Shown in pieces: positions 27,079-37,002 of a stretch of DNA of 64,000 nt. Origin of the DNA: Anaerococcus octavius. GTDB lineage: Bacteria > Bacillota > Clostridia > Tissierellales > Peptoniphilaceae. The notes under the pieces were generated by a model. It searched no databases, was not told the DNA's origin, and was given only the letters and a program-made list of their open reading frames with translations. Location: positions 186,001 through 250,000 of the forward strand of contig NZ_UFTA01000002.1 of NCBI RefSeq assembly GCF_900445265.1, given 5' to 3'. The number at the start of each line of letters is the position of its first letter. Position 1 is the stretch's first letter. A program made the translations under genes and the position numbers.

Positions 27079-29151
27079 ATGCCTAGACAAGTTTCACTAA
27101 AAGATACCAGAAATATAGGAATCATGGCTCATATCGATGCCGGTAAAACTACAGTAACAGAAAGAATGCTATATTATACTGGTAAAATTTATAAAATAGG
27201 TGATACTCACGATGGTACAGCAGTAATGGACTCCATGGACCAAGAAAAGGAACGTGGTATTACAATCGGATCTGCTGCAACTACAGCTTTTTGGAAAGAC
27301 CATAGAATAAATATTATCGATACTCCAGGACACGTTGATTTTACAGTAGAAGTTGAAAGATCACTAAGAGTACTAGATAGTGCTGTAGCTTTATTTGATG
27401 CTAAAAGCGGAGTAGAACCACAATCAGAAACTGTATGGAGACAAGCTGACAAATACCACATCCCAAGAATTTGTTTTATCAACAAAATGGATGCGACTGG
27501 GGCAGACTTCTTCATGTCAGTAGACACAATTAAAGATAAATTAAAAGCAAATGCAGTACCTATAGAAATTCCAATAGGAGCTGAACAAGATTTCCAAGGT
27601 GCCGTAGACCTAATCACTATGGAAGCTGTAACATATAATACAGAAGACTTAGGTGCTCACCCACTATATGGAGAAATACCAGCAGATTTAAAAGAGCAAG
27701 CTGAGGAATACAGAAACAACCTTTTAGAAGAATTATCAGAAATTGATGATAATATTATGATGAAATATCTAGAAGGTGAAGAAATAACTGTAGAAGAAAT
27801 CAAAGCTGCTATTAGAAAAGGAACAATCGAACAAAAGATTTTCCCATGCCTATGCGGTTCAGCATACAAAAATAAAGGTGTACAACCACTTCTAGATTCT
27901 ATCATTGAATTTATGCCAAGCCCACTTGACGTACCAAGTATAAAAGGTATCGATCCAAAAGATGAATCAGTAGAAATGGAAAGAAAACCTGATGATAATG
28001 CACCAACAAGTGCACTAGCATTTAAAGTTGTAACTGATCCTTATGTAGGTAAACTAATCTACACAAGACTATACTCAGGTACAATTGAGTCAGGTTCATA
28101 TATATATAATGCAACAAAAGGTAAAAGAGAACGTGTTGGACGTATCATGCAAATGCACTCTAATAAACAAGAAGAAATCGAAAAAGCATATGCTGGAGAT
28201 ATCGTAGCTTTATTAGGACTAAAAGATACAACAACAGGGGATACACTATGTGATCAAGATAATCAAATCATCCTTGAAAAAATGGAATTCCCAGATCCAG
28301 TAATCTCAGTTGCAATCGAACCAAAAACAAGAGCTTCACAAGATAAAATGATTATTGGTCTTCAAAAACTAGCAGAAGAAGATCCAACTTTCGTTACAAA
28401 ATCAGATGAAGAAACAGGTCAAACAATCATCTCAGGAATGGGAGAGCTTCACCTTGAAGTTATCGTAGATAGGCTACTTAGAGAATTCAAAGTAGAAGCT
28501 AATATCGGTAACCCACAAGTAGCTTACAGAGAAGGTATCACACAAGAATCTGAAGCACAAGGTAAGTTTGTAAGACAATCAGGTGGTTCTGGTCAATACG
28601 GTGATGTTCACTTAAGAGTAATCCCAGGTGAAGAAGGAAGCGGTATTACATTTGAATCACAAATTGTCGGAGGTTCAGTACCAAAAGAATACATCAGACC
28701 AGTTGAAGAAGGTGTACGCGAAGCAGCATCTAGCGGTATCCTAGGTGGATATCCAATGGTAGATATGCATGTTATACTTTACGATGGATCATACCACGAA
28801 GTAGACTCATCAGAAGTAGCCTTCCACGTAGCAGGATCTATGGGTCTTAAAAATGCAGTAGAAAAGGCAAAACCAGTTTTACTAGAACCAGTAGAAAAAG
28901 TAGAAATTACAACACCAGATGAATATCTAGGAGATGTAATGGGAGACGTATCAAGCCGTCGTGGTAAAATCGATGGTATGAATCCAAAAGATGGTATCCA
29001 CATATTAGATGCCTTCATCCCACTTTCAGAAATGTTTGGTTATGCAACAGATCTAAGAAGTAAGACACAAGGTAGAGCAACTTACTCAATGCAATTTGAC
29101 CACTACGCTCAAGTACCAGAATCAGTAAAAGAACAAATATTAGATAAATAA
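27079..29151 (+). CDS. fusA: Elongation factor G
   Basis: A 690-residue translocation GTPase. G1 [10 protein letters not shown]2 [10 protein letters not shown]3 DTPGHVDF and G4 NKMD are present in order, followed by domains II-V. The C-terminal [18 protein letters not shown] is typical of canonical EF-G rather than EF-G2 or tetracycline-protection proteins. CAGGGGG precedes the ATG. It lies 14 bases after rpsG and 16 bases before tuf. Confidence 0.98.
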   Translation: MPRQVSLKDTRNIGIMAHIDAGKTTVTERMLYYTGKIYKIGDTHDGTAVMDSMDQEKERGITIGSAATTAFWKDHRINIIDTPGHVDFTVEVERSLRVLDSAVALFDAKSGVEPQSETVWRQADKYHIPRICFINKMDATGADFFMSVDTIKDKLKANAVPIEIPIGAEQDFQGAVDLITMEAVTYNTEDLGAHPLYGEIPADLKEQAEEYRNNLLEELSEIDDNIMMKYLEGEEITVEEIKAAIRKGTIEQKIFPCLCGSAYKNKGVQPLLDSIIEFMPSPLDVPSIKGIDPKDESVEMERKPDDNAPTSALAFKVVTDPYVGKLIYTRLYSGTIESGSYIYNATKGKRERVGRIMQMHSNKQEEIEKAYAGDIVALLGLKDTTTGDTLCDQDNQIILEKMEFPDPVISVAIEPKTRASQDKMIIGLQKLAEEDPTFVTKSDEETGQTIISGMGELHLEVIVDRLLREFKVEANIGNPQVAYREGITQESEAQGKFVRQSGGSGQYGDVHLRVIPGEEGSGITFESQIVGGSVPKEYIRPVEEGVREAASSGILGGYPMVDMHVILYDGSYHEVDSSEVAFHVAGSMGLKNAVEKAKPVLLEPVEKVEITTPDEYLGDVMGDVSSRRGKIDGMNPKDGIHILDAFIPLSEMFGYATDLRSKTQGRATYSMQFDHYAQVPESVKEQILDK

Positions 29152-29167
29152 TTAATAGGAGTTAACA

Positions 29168-30364
29168 ATGAGTAAACAACAATTCGAAAGAACAAAACCA
29201 CACTTAAATATCGGAACAATCGGTCACGTAGACCACGGTAAAACAACAACAACAGCAGCAATTACACAAGCATTAAACAAAAAATACGGAACAGGCGAAT
29301 TCGTAGACTACGAAAACATAGATAAAGCACCAGAAGAAAGAGAACGTGGAATCACAATCAACACATCAGTAGTAGAATACGAAACACCAAATAGACACTA
29401 TGCTCACATCGACGCTCCAGGCCACGCAGACTACGTTAAAAACATGATCACAGGAGCAGCACAAATGGACGGAGCAATCATAGTAGTATCTGCAGCAGAC
29501 GGTCCAATGCCACAAACAAGAGAACACATCCTACTAGCCCGCCAAGTAGGAGTACCAAAAATCGCAGTATTCCTAAACAAAGAAGACCAAGTAGACGATC
29601 CAGAACTAATCGAATTAGTAGAAATGGAAGTAAGAGACCTACTAAACGAATACGAATTCGACGGAGACGAAGCCCCAGTAGTAGTAGGAAGCGCCCTAAA
29701 ATCACTACAAGAAGGTGGAGAAGGCGAATGGACAGACAAAATCCTAGACCTAATGGAACAAGTAGACGAATACTTTGATGTACCAGAAAGAGACAACGAT
29801 CAACCATTCCTAATGCCAGTAGAAGACGTAATGACAATCTCAGGACGAGGAACAGTAGCAACAGGAAGAGTAGAAAGAGGAACATTAAAAGTAAACGACA
29901 CAGTAGAAATCATAGGTCTAACAGACAAAACAAAAGAAGCCGTAGTAACAGGCGTAGAAATGTTCCACAAATCACTAGACCAAGCAGAAAGTGGAGACAA
30001 CGTAGGAGTCCTACTAAGAGGAATCCAAAGAGACGAAATCTCAAGAGGACAAGTAATAGCAAAACCAGGCAGCGTACAACCACACACAGAATTCGAAGGA
30101 CAAGTATACGTACTAACCAAAGAAGAAGGAGGACGTCACACACCATTCTTCAGTGGATACAGACCACAATTCTTCTTTAGAACAACAGACGTAACAGGCG
30201 ATATCGAACTAGAAGAAGGCGTAGAAATGGTAATGCCAGGAGACAACGCAACATTCAAAATCAAACTACAAAAACCAATAGCCCTAGAAGAAGGACTAAG
30301 ATTCGCAGTACGTGAAGGTGGAAGAACAGTAGCATCAGGAGTAGTAACAAAAATAGATAAATAG
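29168..30364 (+). CDS. tuf: Elongation factor Tu
   Basis: A 398-residue GTPase delivering aminoacyl-t[21 protein letters not shown] and NKEDQVDD are visible; the G4 reads NKED instead of the more usual NKCD. Codon use differs sharply from neighbours: NAY codons end almost always in C, fourfold codons in A, and Leu is mostly CTA. This is the pattern of extreme translational selection. It leaves long stop-free runs on the opposite strand that are not genes. Last gene of the str operon. Confidence 0.99.
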   Translation: MSKQQFERTKPHLNIGTIGHVDHGKTTTTAAITQALNKKYGTGEFVDYENIDKAPEERERGITINTSVVEYETPNRHYAHIDAPGHADYVKNMITGAAQMDGAIIVVSAADGPMPQTREHILLARQVGVPKIAVFLNKEDQVDDPELIELVEMEVRDLLNEYEFDGDEAPVVVGSALKSLQEGGEGEWTDKILDLMEQVDEYFDVPERDNDQPFLMPVEDVMTISGRGTVATGRVERGTLKVNDTVEIIGLTDKTKEAVVTGVEMFHKSLDQAESGDNVGVLLRGIQRDEISRGQVIAKPGSVQPHTEFEGQVYVLTKEEGGRHTPFFSGYRPQFFFRTTDVTGDIELEEGVEMVMPGDNATFKIKLQKPIALEEGLRFAVREGGRTVASGVVTKIDK

Positions 30365-30382
30365 TCCCAATCTATACATGGT

Positions 30383-30472
30383 TGTTAGATGCAAAGCATC
30401 TGACATCTATCTCTAAGATTAAGTAAAGCTTAAATTTAGATAACTAAGTAAGAAGAGCCCAAAGGGCACTTC
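30383..30472 (+). other. Three-hairpin array in the tuf 3' untranslated region
   Basis: Hairpin 1: TGTTAGATGC and GCATCTGACA around AAA (about 30383-30405). Hairpin 2: TCTAAGATTAAG and CTTAAATTTAGA (30412-30440, one mismatch). Hairpin 3: GAAGAGCCC and GGGCACTTC around AAA (30452-30472). They lie between the tuf stop and its terminator. Their role is unknown; mRNA stabilisation or a processed small RNA are possibilities. Confidence 0.55.
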
Positions 30473-30493
30473 GAGAGGATTATAAATATTTTA

Positions 30494-30524
30494 AAAAGAG
30501 TAAGTAAAACTTGCTCTTTTTTTA
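30494..30524 (+). terminator. str operon terminator
   Basis: AAAGAGTAAG (30495-30504) pairs with CTTGCTCTTT (30510-30519, one G-U), followed by a T-run. Confidence 0.88.
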
Positions 30525-30617
30525 TACAAAAATATATTATATATTTTAAAATTATAAGAAATAAGCTGAAACTTTAAATAATTTCACTAGTTCATTTCCT
30601 AAAGTACTTTACAAATA

Positions 30618-30646
30618 TTTACACATACCCTATAAAAAAGTATAGT
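30618..30646 (+). promoter_or_regulatory. Promoter of the YkvI-like gene
   Basis: TTTACA (30618-30623), 17 bases, TATAGT (30641-30646). A second overlapping pair, TTTACA (30608-30613) and TATAAA (30631-30636), is also spaced by 17 bases. Confidence 0.65.
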
Positions 30647-30664
30647 AATTAATATGGAGGAACT

Positions 30665-31918
30665 ATGAATAAAAAATCACTAGTAATAATGTTAGCATAT
30701 GTAGGAGTAGTAACAGGAGCGGGACTTGCTTCAGGACAAGAACTTTTACAATATTTTGTTTCACTAGGAATACCAGGTCTTATTGGAGCAGGAATGGTAG
30801 GATTATTACATACATTGATAGGCGGAGTTCTTTTGCAATTAGGATCACACTATATGGCAATAGACCACTCAGAAGTATTTGGAGAAATTACTAATAAATA
30901 CATGGCTAAATTTATGGACTATTCCTTGATATTTACTTGTTTTGTTATAGGATTTGTAATGATAGCTGGAGCAGGATCAAACTTAAATGAAGCCTTTGGC
31001 ATCAAAAAATGGATAGGACAAGTTATTTGTGCAGCCCTTATAATAATAGTGGGCATGATGGATTTTGATAAAGTATCCAAAATTATAGGGTCATTTACAC
31101 CGTTAATTATTATTTTTACACTAATAGGTTCTTTATATACATTCTTTAATTATCATCCAGATTGGAATCAACTAAATAGCATAGCTACACAATTACCATC
31201 AAATTTTAATAGTGTAATATTTTCCACATTTAATTATTACGGAATGTGCCTAATGAGTGGAGTTTCAATGGGACTTGTATTAGGTGGAGAAGAATTAAAT
31301 ACAACAGATGCTGGAATAGGAGGTCTATTAGGTGGAGCAATTGCTGGTATACTAGGAATTTTAATATCATTTACACTTTTTATTAGAGTAGAAGAAGTAG
31401 GTAAGCTTGATATACCAATGCTATACATAATTGAAGACATAAATCCAATACTCGGAATACTAATGGCTTTGGTAATATTTGGTATGATATTTAATACAGG
31501 TATTTCCCTATTTTATGCCCTAGCACGTAGATTTTCAAAAGGAAAAGAAAATAGATTTAGAATATTTTTAGTAGTACTAACCCTAGTAGGATTTGTACTA
31601 AGCTTTGGCGGTTTTAAAGAGCTAGTATCAATATTCTATCCAATAATAGGCTATGTCGGCATACTAATGATGATAGTATTAGTAGCAGCTTGGCTAAAAG
31701 AAAGATCTGCAATAAAATACGAATCCTATAAAAGATTAGGAATTAGCCATTATATGAGAAAAAAAGTAGATGAAAATGAAGATTTTTCTAAAAAAGACGA
31801 AGAAAAATTAGAAAAACTAATAGATAGATCAAATATAGATAACGAAAAAATGGAAGAAGCTGCTGAAGAATTCGTAAGAAGTGAAATAGAAACAGAAGCA
31901 GAGGATAATGAAAAATAA
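30665..31918 (+). CDS. YkvI-like membrane protein
   Basis: A 417-residue membrane protein with about ten hydrophobic helices and a charged C-terminal tail of about 70 residues (rich in Glu, Lys and Asp). The N-terminus VGVVTGAGLASGQELLQYF recalls the unwound substrate-binding helix of APC-superfamily transporters; the nearest named family I recall is YkvI. It may carry an amino acid or similar solute; the substrate is unknown. GGAGG precedes the ATG. It is monocistronic with its own promoter and terminator. Confidence 0.75.
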   Translation: MNKKSLVIMLAYVGVVTGAGLASGQELLQYFVSLGIPGLIGAGMVGLLHTLIGGVLLQLGSHYMAIDHSEVFGEITNKYMAKFMDYSLIFTCFVIGFVMIAGAGSNLNEAFGIKKWIGQVICAALIIIVGMMDFDKVSKIIGSFTPLIIIFTLIGSLYTFFNYHPDWNQLNSIATQLPSNFNSVIFSTFNYYGMCLMSGVSMGLVLGGEELNTTDAGIGGLLGGAIAGILGILISFTLFIRVEEVGKLDIPMLYIIEDINPILGILMALVIFGMIFNTGISLFYALARRFSKGKENRFRIFLVVLTLVGFVLSFGGFKELVSIFYPIIGYVGILMMIVLVAAWLKERSAIKYESYKRLGISHYMRKKVDENEDFSKKDEEKLEKLIDRSNIDNEKMEEAAEEFVRSEIETEAEDNEK

Positions 31919-31933
31919 ACAAATATAGTAATT

Positions 31934-31965
31934 AAAAGAGGTCATTTAAAATGGTCTCTTTTTTA
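31934..31965 (+). terminator. Terminator of the YkvI-like gene
   Basis: AAAAGAGGTCAT and ATGGTCTCTTTT pair (two G-U) around TTAAA, followed by T. Confidence 0.8.
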
Positions 31966-32038
31966 AATTATATATAAAAAAAAGAAAAAAATTAAATAGT
32001 AATATTTTAAAAAAACTTAATAAAAGATTATAAGAAAG

Positions 32039-32109
32039 CTTGGAATATTTAATAATTATGCAAGTCAATATAACTATTCTTGGAATAATATTCTTAAAAT
32101 TGCAAGTCA
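32039..32109 (+). repeat. Two imperfect direct repeats, possible short peptide
   Basis: Copies at 32039-32067 and 32079-32109 share the ends CTTGGAATA and TGCAAGTCA with diverged AT-rich middles. A 30-codon frame (32058-32150) overlaps them: a hydrophobic N-terminus followed by a Lys/Arg tail ending at TAA. Its ribosome site is poor, so I do not call it a gene. A strong terminator follows. Confidence 0.4.
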
Positions 32110-32163
32110 TGGATTATGTAAAAAGAAAAAAGAATATGAAAATTAAATAATATACTTATTGCA

Positions 32164-32197
32164 AAGAGACTCTTAAATTGAGTCTCTTGTTTTTTTA
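32164..32197 (+). terminator. Orphan terminator upstream of the FMN riboswitch promoter
   Basis: AAGAGACTC (32164-32172) pairs perfectly with GAGTCTCTT (32180-32188), followed by GTTTTTTT. The YkvI-like gene already has its own terminator, so this one suggests a separate short transcript. Confidence 0.8.
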
Positions 32198-32247
32198 TTA
32201 CACATACTTGTTTTTTATAATCATGAAAAATATATTGTGCAATCGTT

Positions 32248-32276
32248 TTGACAAATAAATAATTATCTATTACAAT
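32248..32276 (+). promoter_or_regulatory. Riboflavin operon promoter
   Basis: TTGACA (32248-32253), 17-base spacer, TACAAT (32271-32276), directly before the riboswitch. Confidence 0.85.
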
Positions 32277-32298
32277 ATAATTGTAAATTAAATATTAA

Positions 32299-32404
32299 AT
32301 TCTTCAGGGCGGAGTGCAAGTCTCCACCGGCAGTAAAGTCTGCGAGCGAAAGCTGATTAGGTTCGATTCCTAAACCGACAGTTATAGTCTGGATGAGAGA
32401 AGAA
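32299..32404 (+). ncRNA. FMN riboswitch (RFN element)
   Basis: Conserved blocks in order: TTCAGGGCGGAGTGCAAGTC, CACCGGCAGTAAAGTCTGCG, AGCTGATTAGGTTCGATTCC, AAACCGACAGT, AGTCTGGATGAGAGAAG. Binding of FMN is known to favour termination or block translation of riboflavin genes. It sits 100 bases before ribD, with the expression platform between. Confidence 0.97.
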
Positions 32405-32448
32405 ATAAGAGTAATTCATTTGTGTATTACTTAGAATCTCAACGTACA

Positions 32449-32474
32449 AGTCCCTGAGTTCAGGGGCTTTTTTT
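32449..32474 (+). terminator. Regulatory terminator of the FMN riboswitch
   Basis: AGTCCCTGA (32449-32457) pairs with TCAGGGGCT (32460-32468, one G-U), then T7. The hairpin forms in the leader, so it is the likely FMN-controlled off switch. Confidence 0.88.
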
Positions 32475-32502
32475 ATATGCCCGAAGCTTTTAAGGAGGCA
32501 AG

Positions 32503-33576
32503 ATGAATGATGAAAAGTTGATGAAAAGAACTTTTGAATTAGCAAAAAAGGGTGAAGGAAAGGTTCTAACAAATCCTATGGTTGGAGCTGTAATTGTCAA
32601 AAATAATAAGATCATAGGAGAAGGTTACCATCATAATTATGGCAATCTTCATGCTGAAAGAGATGCCTTTAATAATCTTACAGAAGATGCTAAGGGTGCA
32701 AGTTTATATGTAAACTTAGAGCCTTGTTCTCACCAAGGAAAACAACCACCATGTGTTGATGAAGTTATAAGACAGGGCATAAGCAAAGTTTATATTTCAA
32801 ATATTGATACCAATCCTAAGGTAGACGGTATAAAAAAGCTTAAAGATCATGGTATAGAAGTTTATACTGGATTACTTGAAGAAGAGGGGAAAAAGTTAAA
32901 CGAAGTATTTTTTTATAATATGAAATACAATAGACCTTTTATTTCCTTAAAATATGCTATGACTTTAGATGGGAAAATTGCTTGTGCAAATGGTGATTCT
33001 AAATGGATAAGCAATGAAAAGTCTAGGGAGCATGTCCATAAATTACGTAGTAAATACGATGCTATTATAGTAGGAAAGACTACAGCTATACATGATAATC
33101 CTTCTCTTAATTCTAGAATAGAAGCTGGCATAGATCCTGTTAGGATAATAATAGATAGTAAACTAGAACTACCAGAAGATTTAAAGGTATTTGATCTAGA
33201 GTCTGATAAAAAGACTTACGTAGCAACTTGTTCAGATAAAGAAAATCCTTACAAAGTAGATTTGATCAGATGCAAGGATAAGAATGGACAAGTAGATATT
33301 AATGATTTGTTATATAAGCTTTATGCTATGAATATTGGTTCAGTATTAGTAGAAGGAGGATCACATATAAATAATACTTTTCTAGAAGCTGATCTAGTAG
33401 ATAGGATCTATGAGTTTATTAGTCCAAAAATCATTTCTGGTGAAAGGACGCTTTCTCCTTTTACTGGAAAGGGATGTGAGTTTATGAGTGATGCTTATAA
33501 GTTTGATATAGAAAATGTATCTATGTTTGATACAGATATTTTGATAGAGGCAAAAAATGTTCACTGGAATATCTGA
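32503..33576 (+). CDS. ribD: Bifunctional riboflavin deaminase/reductase RibD
   Basis: A 357-residue enzyme for the second and third steps of riboflavin synthesis. The N-terminal deaminase domain has HAERDAF (zinc His and catalytic Glu) and EPCSHQGKQPPC (zinc Cys pair). The C-terminal reductase domain has RPFISLKYAMTLDGKIA and VLVEGGSHINNTF. AAGGAGG precedes the ATG. The 3' end overlaps ribE by 20 bases. Confidence 0.97.
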   Translation: MNDEKLMKRTFELAKKGEGKVLTNPMVGAVIVKNNKIIGEGYHHNYGNLHAERDAFNNLTEDAKGASLYVNLEPCSHQGKQPPCVDEVIRQGISKVYISNIDTNPKVDGIKKLKDHGIEVYTGLLEEEGKKLNEVFFYNMKYNRPFISLKYAMTLDGKIACANGDSKWISNEKSREHVHKLRSKYDAIIVGKTTAIHDNPSLNSRIEAGIDPVRIIIDSKLELPEDLKVFDLESDKKTYVATCSDKENPYKVDLIRCKDKNGQVDINDLLYKLYAMNIGSVLVEGGSHINNTFLEADLVDRIYEFISPKIISGERTLSPFTGKGCEFMSDAYKFDIENVSMFDTDILIEAKNVHWNI

Positions 33577-34174
33577 GGAAATAGGAGAAGTTGTTGGATT
33601 TACCCAAAAATCTGACCATGTCACCATTGAAGTTAAGGCAGATAAAGTCTTAGAAGATATCAAAAAGGGTGATTCGATAATGACTGATGGCGTTTGCCTA
33701 ACTGTTACATCTTTTACAGATAAATCTTATACTGCTGATATAATGAATGAATCATTAAAAGTCACTAAATTTGATAGATCAATGTTATTAAAAAAGGTCA
33801 ATCTTGAAAGGGCCATGAGAATTGGATCAAGACTTGACGGTCATGTTGTCCAAGGTCATGTTGATGGACTTGGAAATATAATTGCTATAAATAAAAATGT
33901 CTATAGAATTAAAACAACAAGAGATATTTCAAAATATATAGTCAAAAAAGGATCGGTTGCCATAGATGGCATATCACTTACTGTTTCGATGGCAGATAAG
34001 GATATTTTTGAAGTTTCTCTTATTCCAGAAACTTTAGAAGCTACGAATTTTAAGTATAAAAAGATAAATGATCAGGTAAATATAGAAACTGATATTATAG
34101 GAAGATATATAGAAAAATTGACAGAAGATAAAGAAAGGGTGGACAAAAACTTTTTATTAGAAAATGGTTTTTAA
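33557..34174 (+). CDS. ribE: Riboflavin synthase alpha subunit
   Basis: A 205-residue enzyme that dismutates 6,7-dimethyl-8-ribityllumazine to riboflavin. It shows the tandem lumazine-binding repeats: MFTGISEEIG...GVCLTV in the first half and HVVQGHVDGLG...IDGISLTVS in the second. The start overlaps ribD by 20 bases, so translation is coupled. Length is normal. Confidence 0.96.
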   Translation: MFTGISEEIGEVVGFTQKSDHVTIEVKADKVLEDIKKGDSIMTDGVCLTVTSFTDKSYTADIMNESLKVTKFDRSMLLKKVNLERAMRIGSRLDGHVVQGHVDGLGNIIAINKNVYRIKTTRDISKYIVKKGSVAIDGISLTVSMADKDIFEVSLIPETLEATNFKYKKINDQVNIETDIIGRYIEKLTEDKERVDKNFLLENGF

Positions 34175-34179
34175 ATATA

Positions 34180-35385
34180 ATGGAAGAAATATTACAAGCA
34201 CTAAGAAATAATGAAATAATAATAGTTACAGATGATGAAAATAGAGAAAATGAGGGAGATTTTATTTGTGCCGGTCAAAATGTTACAGGAGATATGATTA
34301 ATCTTATGGCCTGCTACGGTAAGGGACTTATATGTACACCTATCAGCCAAAATGTAGCTGATAGACTTAATCTAGAACCAATGGTTGCGGTGAATACAGA
34401 CAATCATTCCACAGCTTTTACAGTATCAGTTGATCATATTAATACTACAACTGGCATTTCTGCCTTTGAAAGAGCTGATACTATCAGAAGTTTGTGCGAT
34501 TTATCTACAAAAGCAAGTGATTTAAGACGTCCTGGCCATGTTTTCCCTCTAATAGCAAGGGAAGGTGGAGTTCTGGTAAGAGATGGACACACAGAAGCAA
34601 CAATTGACTTAATGAAGCTTGCAGGATTAGAAGAAGTTGGGGTTTGTTGTGAAATTATGGCAGAAGATGGTCATATGCTTAGAGGTGAGGGCTTAGAAAA
34701 ATTAGCAAAGAAATTTAATCTGAAAATGACAAGTGTCGAACAAATCCAAAAATATAAACTTGAGAAATTAAGGGAAAAGGAAAAATTAATCGAACAAACA
34801 GATATAATAAACTTGCCAACAGACTATGGAACATTTAAGGCTATAAGTTTTCTAGATAAGGAAAATGAAGAAGAACATATAGCACTTATAAAAGGTGTTA
34901 TAAATAAAGAAGATGTTTTATGTAGGATACACTCTGAGTGCTTAACAGGAGATGTATTTGCTTCTCGCCGTTGTGATTGTGGATCACAATTACACAAGTC
35001 CTTAGAAATGATAGAAAAAGAAGGATCTGGAGTTTTGGTTTACCTAAGACAAGAAGGAAGAGGTATTGGTTTATTTAATAAAATCAAAGCCTACAAACTT
35101 CAAGAAGAAGGTTATGATACTGTAGATGCGAATATTAAGTTAGGTTTTCCTGCAGATATGAGAAATTACAGGATAGCTGCAGATATCCTAGAAGAGCTTG
35201 GAGTAAAATCTGTTAGATTATTAACCAATAATCCAGATAAAATAGAGCAAGTAGAAAAATATAATATAAAAGTAAATAATAGAGTTCCAATAGAAATTCA
35301 TTCCAACGAGATTGATAAAATATATCTAAAAACAAAAGCTGATAGAATGAGACATGACTTACAAGAATTTAAAGGAGCAAATTAA
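34180..35385 (+). CDS. ribBA: Bifunctional DHBP synthase / GTP cyclohydrolase II
   Basis: A 401-residue fusion. The N-terminal DHBP synthase half has [15 protein letters not shown] and [12 protein letters not shown], with [16 protein letters not shown] and RDGHTEA. The C-terminal GTP cyclohydrolase II half has [20 protein letters not shown], where the Cys residues bind zinc, and [13 protein letters not shown]. It supplies both precursors for lumazine. The ribosome site is weak, only 5 bases after ribE, so it likely depends on coupling. ribH overlaps its stop by one base. Confidence 0.97.
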   Translation: MEEILQALRNNEIIIVTDDENRENEGDFICAGQNVTGDMINLMACYGKGLICTPISQNVADRLNLEPMVAVNTDNHSTAFTVSVDHINTTTGISAFERADTIRSLCDLSTKASDLRRPGHVFPLIAREGGVLVRDGHTEATIDLMKLAGLEEVGVCCEIMAEDGHMLRGEGLEKLAKKFNLKMTSVEQIQKYKLEKLREKEKLIEQTDIINLPTDYGTFKAISFLDKENEEEHIALIKGVINKEDVLCRIHSECLTGDVFASRRCDCGSQLHKSLEMIEKEGSGVLVYLRQEGRGIGLFNKIKAYKLQEEGYDTVDANIKLGFPADMRNYRIAADILEELGVKSVRLLTNNPDKIEQVEKYNIKVNNRVPIEIHSNEIDKIYLKTKADRMRHDLQEFKGAN

Positions 35386-35843
35386 TGAAAGAATATAGTG
35401 CAGAATTAACAAGTGAAGGCAAAAAATACGCAGTAGTAGTAGCAAGATTTAACCACTTTATAACAGATAGACTAGTAGAAGGATGTCTAGATACTCTTAA
35501 AAGACATGGGGTAAAGGATGAGGAAATAGAAATCATCAGAGTACCAGGAGCATTTGAAATCCCACTAGCAGCTCAAAAAGCAAGTAAAAAAGACTACGAT
35601 GCCATAATTACACTTGGAGCAGTCATTAGAGGAGATACGCCACATTTTGACTATGTATGTGCTGAAGTATCAAAGGGAGTAGCAAATGTAAGTCTAAATA
35701 CTGGAAAACCAATAATATTTGGAGTAATAACAACAGATACCATAGATCAAGCAATCCAAAGAGCAGGTGTAAAATCAGGAAATAAGGGAAGCGATGCTGC
35801 TCTATCTGCTATTGAAATGGCTAACCTAATTGATATGTTTTAG
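35385..35843 (+). CDS. ribH: 6,7-dimethyl-8-ribityllumazine synthase
   Basis: A 152-residue enzyme condensing DHBP with the ribitylaminopyrimidine. [14 protein letters not shown] near the start, [26 protein letters not shown] (catalytic His) and [12 protein letters not shown] are the family landmarks. The ATG overlaps the ribBA stop (TAATG) with AAAGGAG upstream. Last gene of the riboflavin operon. Confidence 0.97.
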   Translation: MKEYSAELTSEGKKYAVVVARFNHFITDRLVEGCLDTLKRHGVKDEEIEIIRVPGAFEIPLAAQKASKKDYDAIITLGAVIRGDTPHFDYVCAEVSKGVANVSLNTGKPIIFGVITTDTIDQAIQRAGVKSGNKGSDAALSAIEMANLIDMF

Positions 35844-35880
35844 AAAAGATATATGATAAATTTAAATTAATTTATGTAAA

Positions 35881-35930
35881 AAAAAGAGCCAAATAGCTTT
35901 GCTACTTAAAAATCTATATTTGGCTCTTTT
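35881..35930. terminator. Terminator between ribH and the ABC transporter
   Basis: AAAAGAGCCAAATA (35881-35894) pairs with TATTTGGCTCTTTT (35916-35929), with an inner TAGC/GCTA arm. The A-run before it allows use by the convergent minus-strand gene as well. Confidence 0.85.
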
Positions 35931-35940
35931 GCCTTATATT

Positions 35941-37002
35941 TTATTCCTCCCTAAGTGCCTCGACAGGATCTTTTTTAGCTGCCATGCTTGATGGGATGAT
36001 TCCAGCTATTAATGTCAAAACTACTGAAATTAAAACCAAAATTCCCGCAGCGTTAACTGGAAGGGTGGATGCTATATAATCTACTCCTGTTAGATTTCTA
36101 ATTAGATTTGTAATTGGTATATTTAAAATCATAGTAACTCCTATGCCGATTAAACCTGATAATAAACCTATGATAAAGGTTTCAGACATGAAAACTTTTA
36201 TGATATCTGCCTTGCTAGCACCAATGGATCTTAGGATGCCTATTTCTTTAGTACGTTCTAAAACTGATATATAAGTTATAATTCCTATCATTATTGAAGA
36301 AACTACCAAACTTACTCCAACAAAGGCTATTAGCACATAGGAAATAGCATTAATTATATCTGTGATTGATTTTGTTATTAGTCCAATAATATCTGTATAG
36401 TTTATTTGCTCGTTTTCACTTTTACCTTGATTGTATTTATCTATTACATTTTTGATATTTTCACGATTTTCAAAGTTTTCTACATAAATGTCTATTTCTG
36501 CTGGTGCATCCTTGCTTACAACTCCTAGATCTTCTAAGTTTTTGTTGTAGGAATTTCCAGATAAAAACTCATCGTAAATATCAATTAGAGTATCTTTGTT
36601 GTTTTCTTCTAAAATGTATTGGGCAAGTTGGTTTTGTTCTTTAATATCTGCATTTTGCTTATTTTTATCTTGTGCTTGCATAAGGCTTGGATTAATCATA
36701 GCTTGCTTTTGCATTTCTCCAGTCTTTTTTTGTGCTTGTTCTGCAATTTTTGGCTTATTTTTAACTATCCAAGTAGAAAAGGCTAAAGAGTCTTTGTCAT
36801 TTAAATTTTCTAGATAATATTTTGCTGCCTTTTGTTTGTCATCATCATTTTGTGCTTTAAATGGCAGATTATTTAGAATATTTTTGTCTTTGTCTGCTAT
36901 TTGTGCTTTTACAATTTCAGATGCATTTGCGTGCTCTATCATCATATCGGTTAGACCTTCTGTAAATCCAATAGTACCATTTACAACTTTGATTATCTTC
37001 AT
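35941..37002 (-). pseudogene. 3' part of frameshifted ABC transporter: FtsX-type permease
   Basis: The 353 codons give part of an extracytoplasmic domain followed by the FtsX permease core with three C-terminal helices (YVLIAFVGVSLVVSSIM, GLLSGLIGIGVTMIL, ILVLISVVLTLIAGI) and KDPVEALREE at the end. RTKEIGILRSIGASKADI is the usual coupling loop. There is no ribosome site or signal segment before the ATG at 37002. The frame continues the upstream ATPase gene after a -1 shift at the A-runs 37006-37016 (T-runs on the + strand). Together they would form one MacB-like protein of about 912 residues. Confidence 0.8.

Noticed and set aside
29431-30146. Several long open frames on the minus strand across tuf, Leu/Val-rich
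   Set aside because: They arise from the tuf codon bias (few CTA/TTA/TCA-derived stops in those frames), lack ribosome sites and have low-complexity composition.
32039-32109. Start of a CRISPR array
   Set aside because: Only two imperfect copies with diverged centres and no cas genes; ends rather than whole repeats are conserved.
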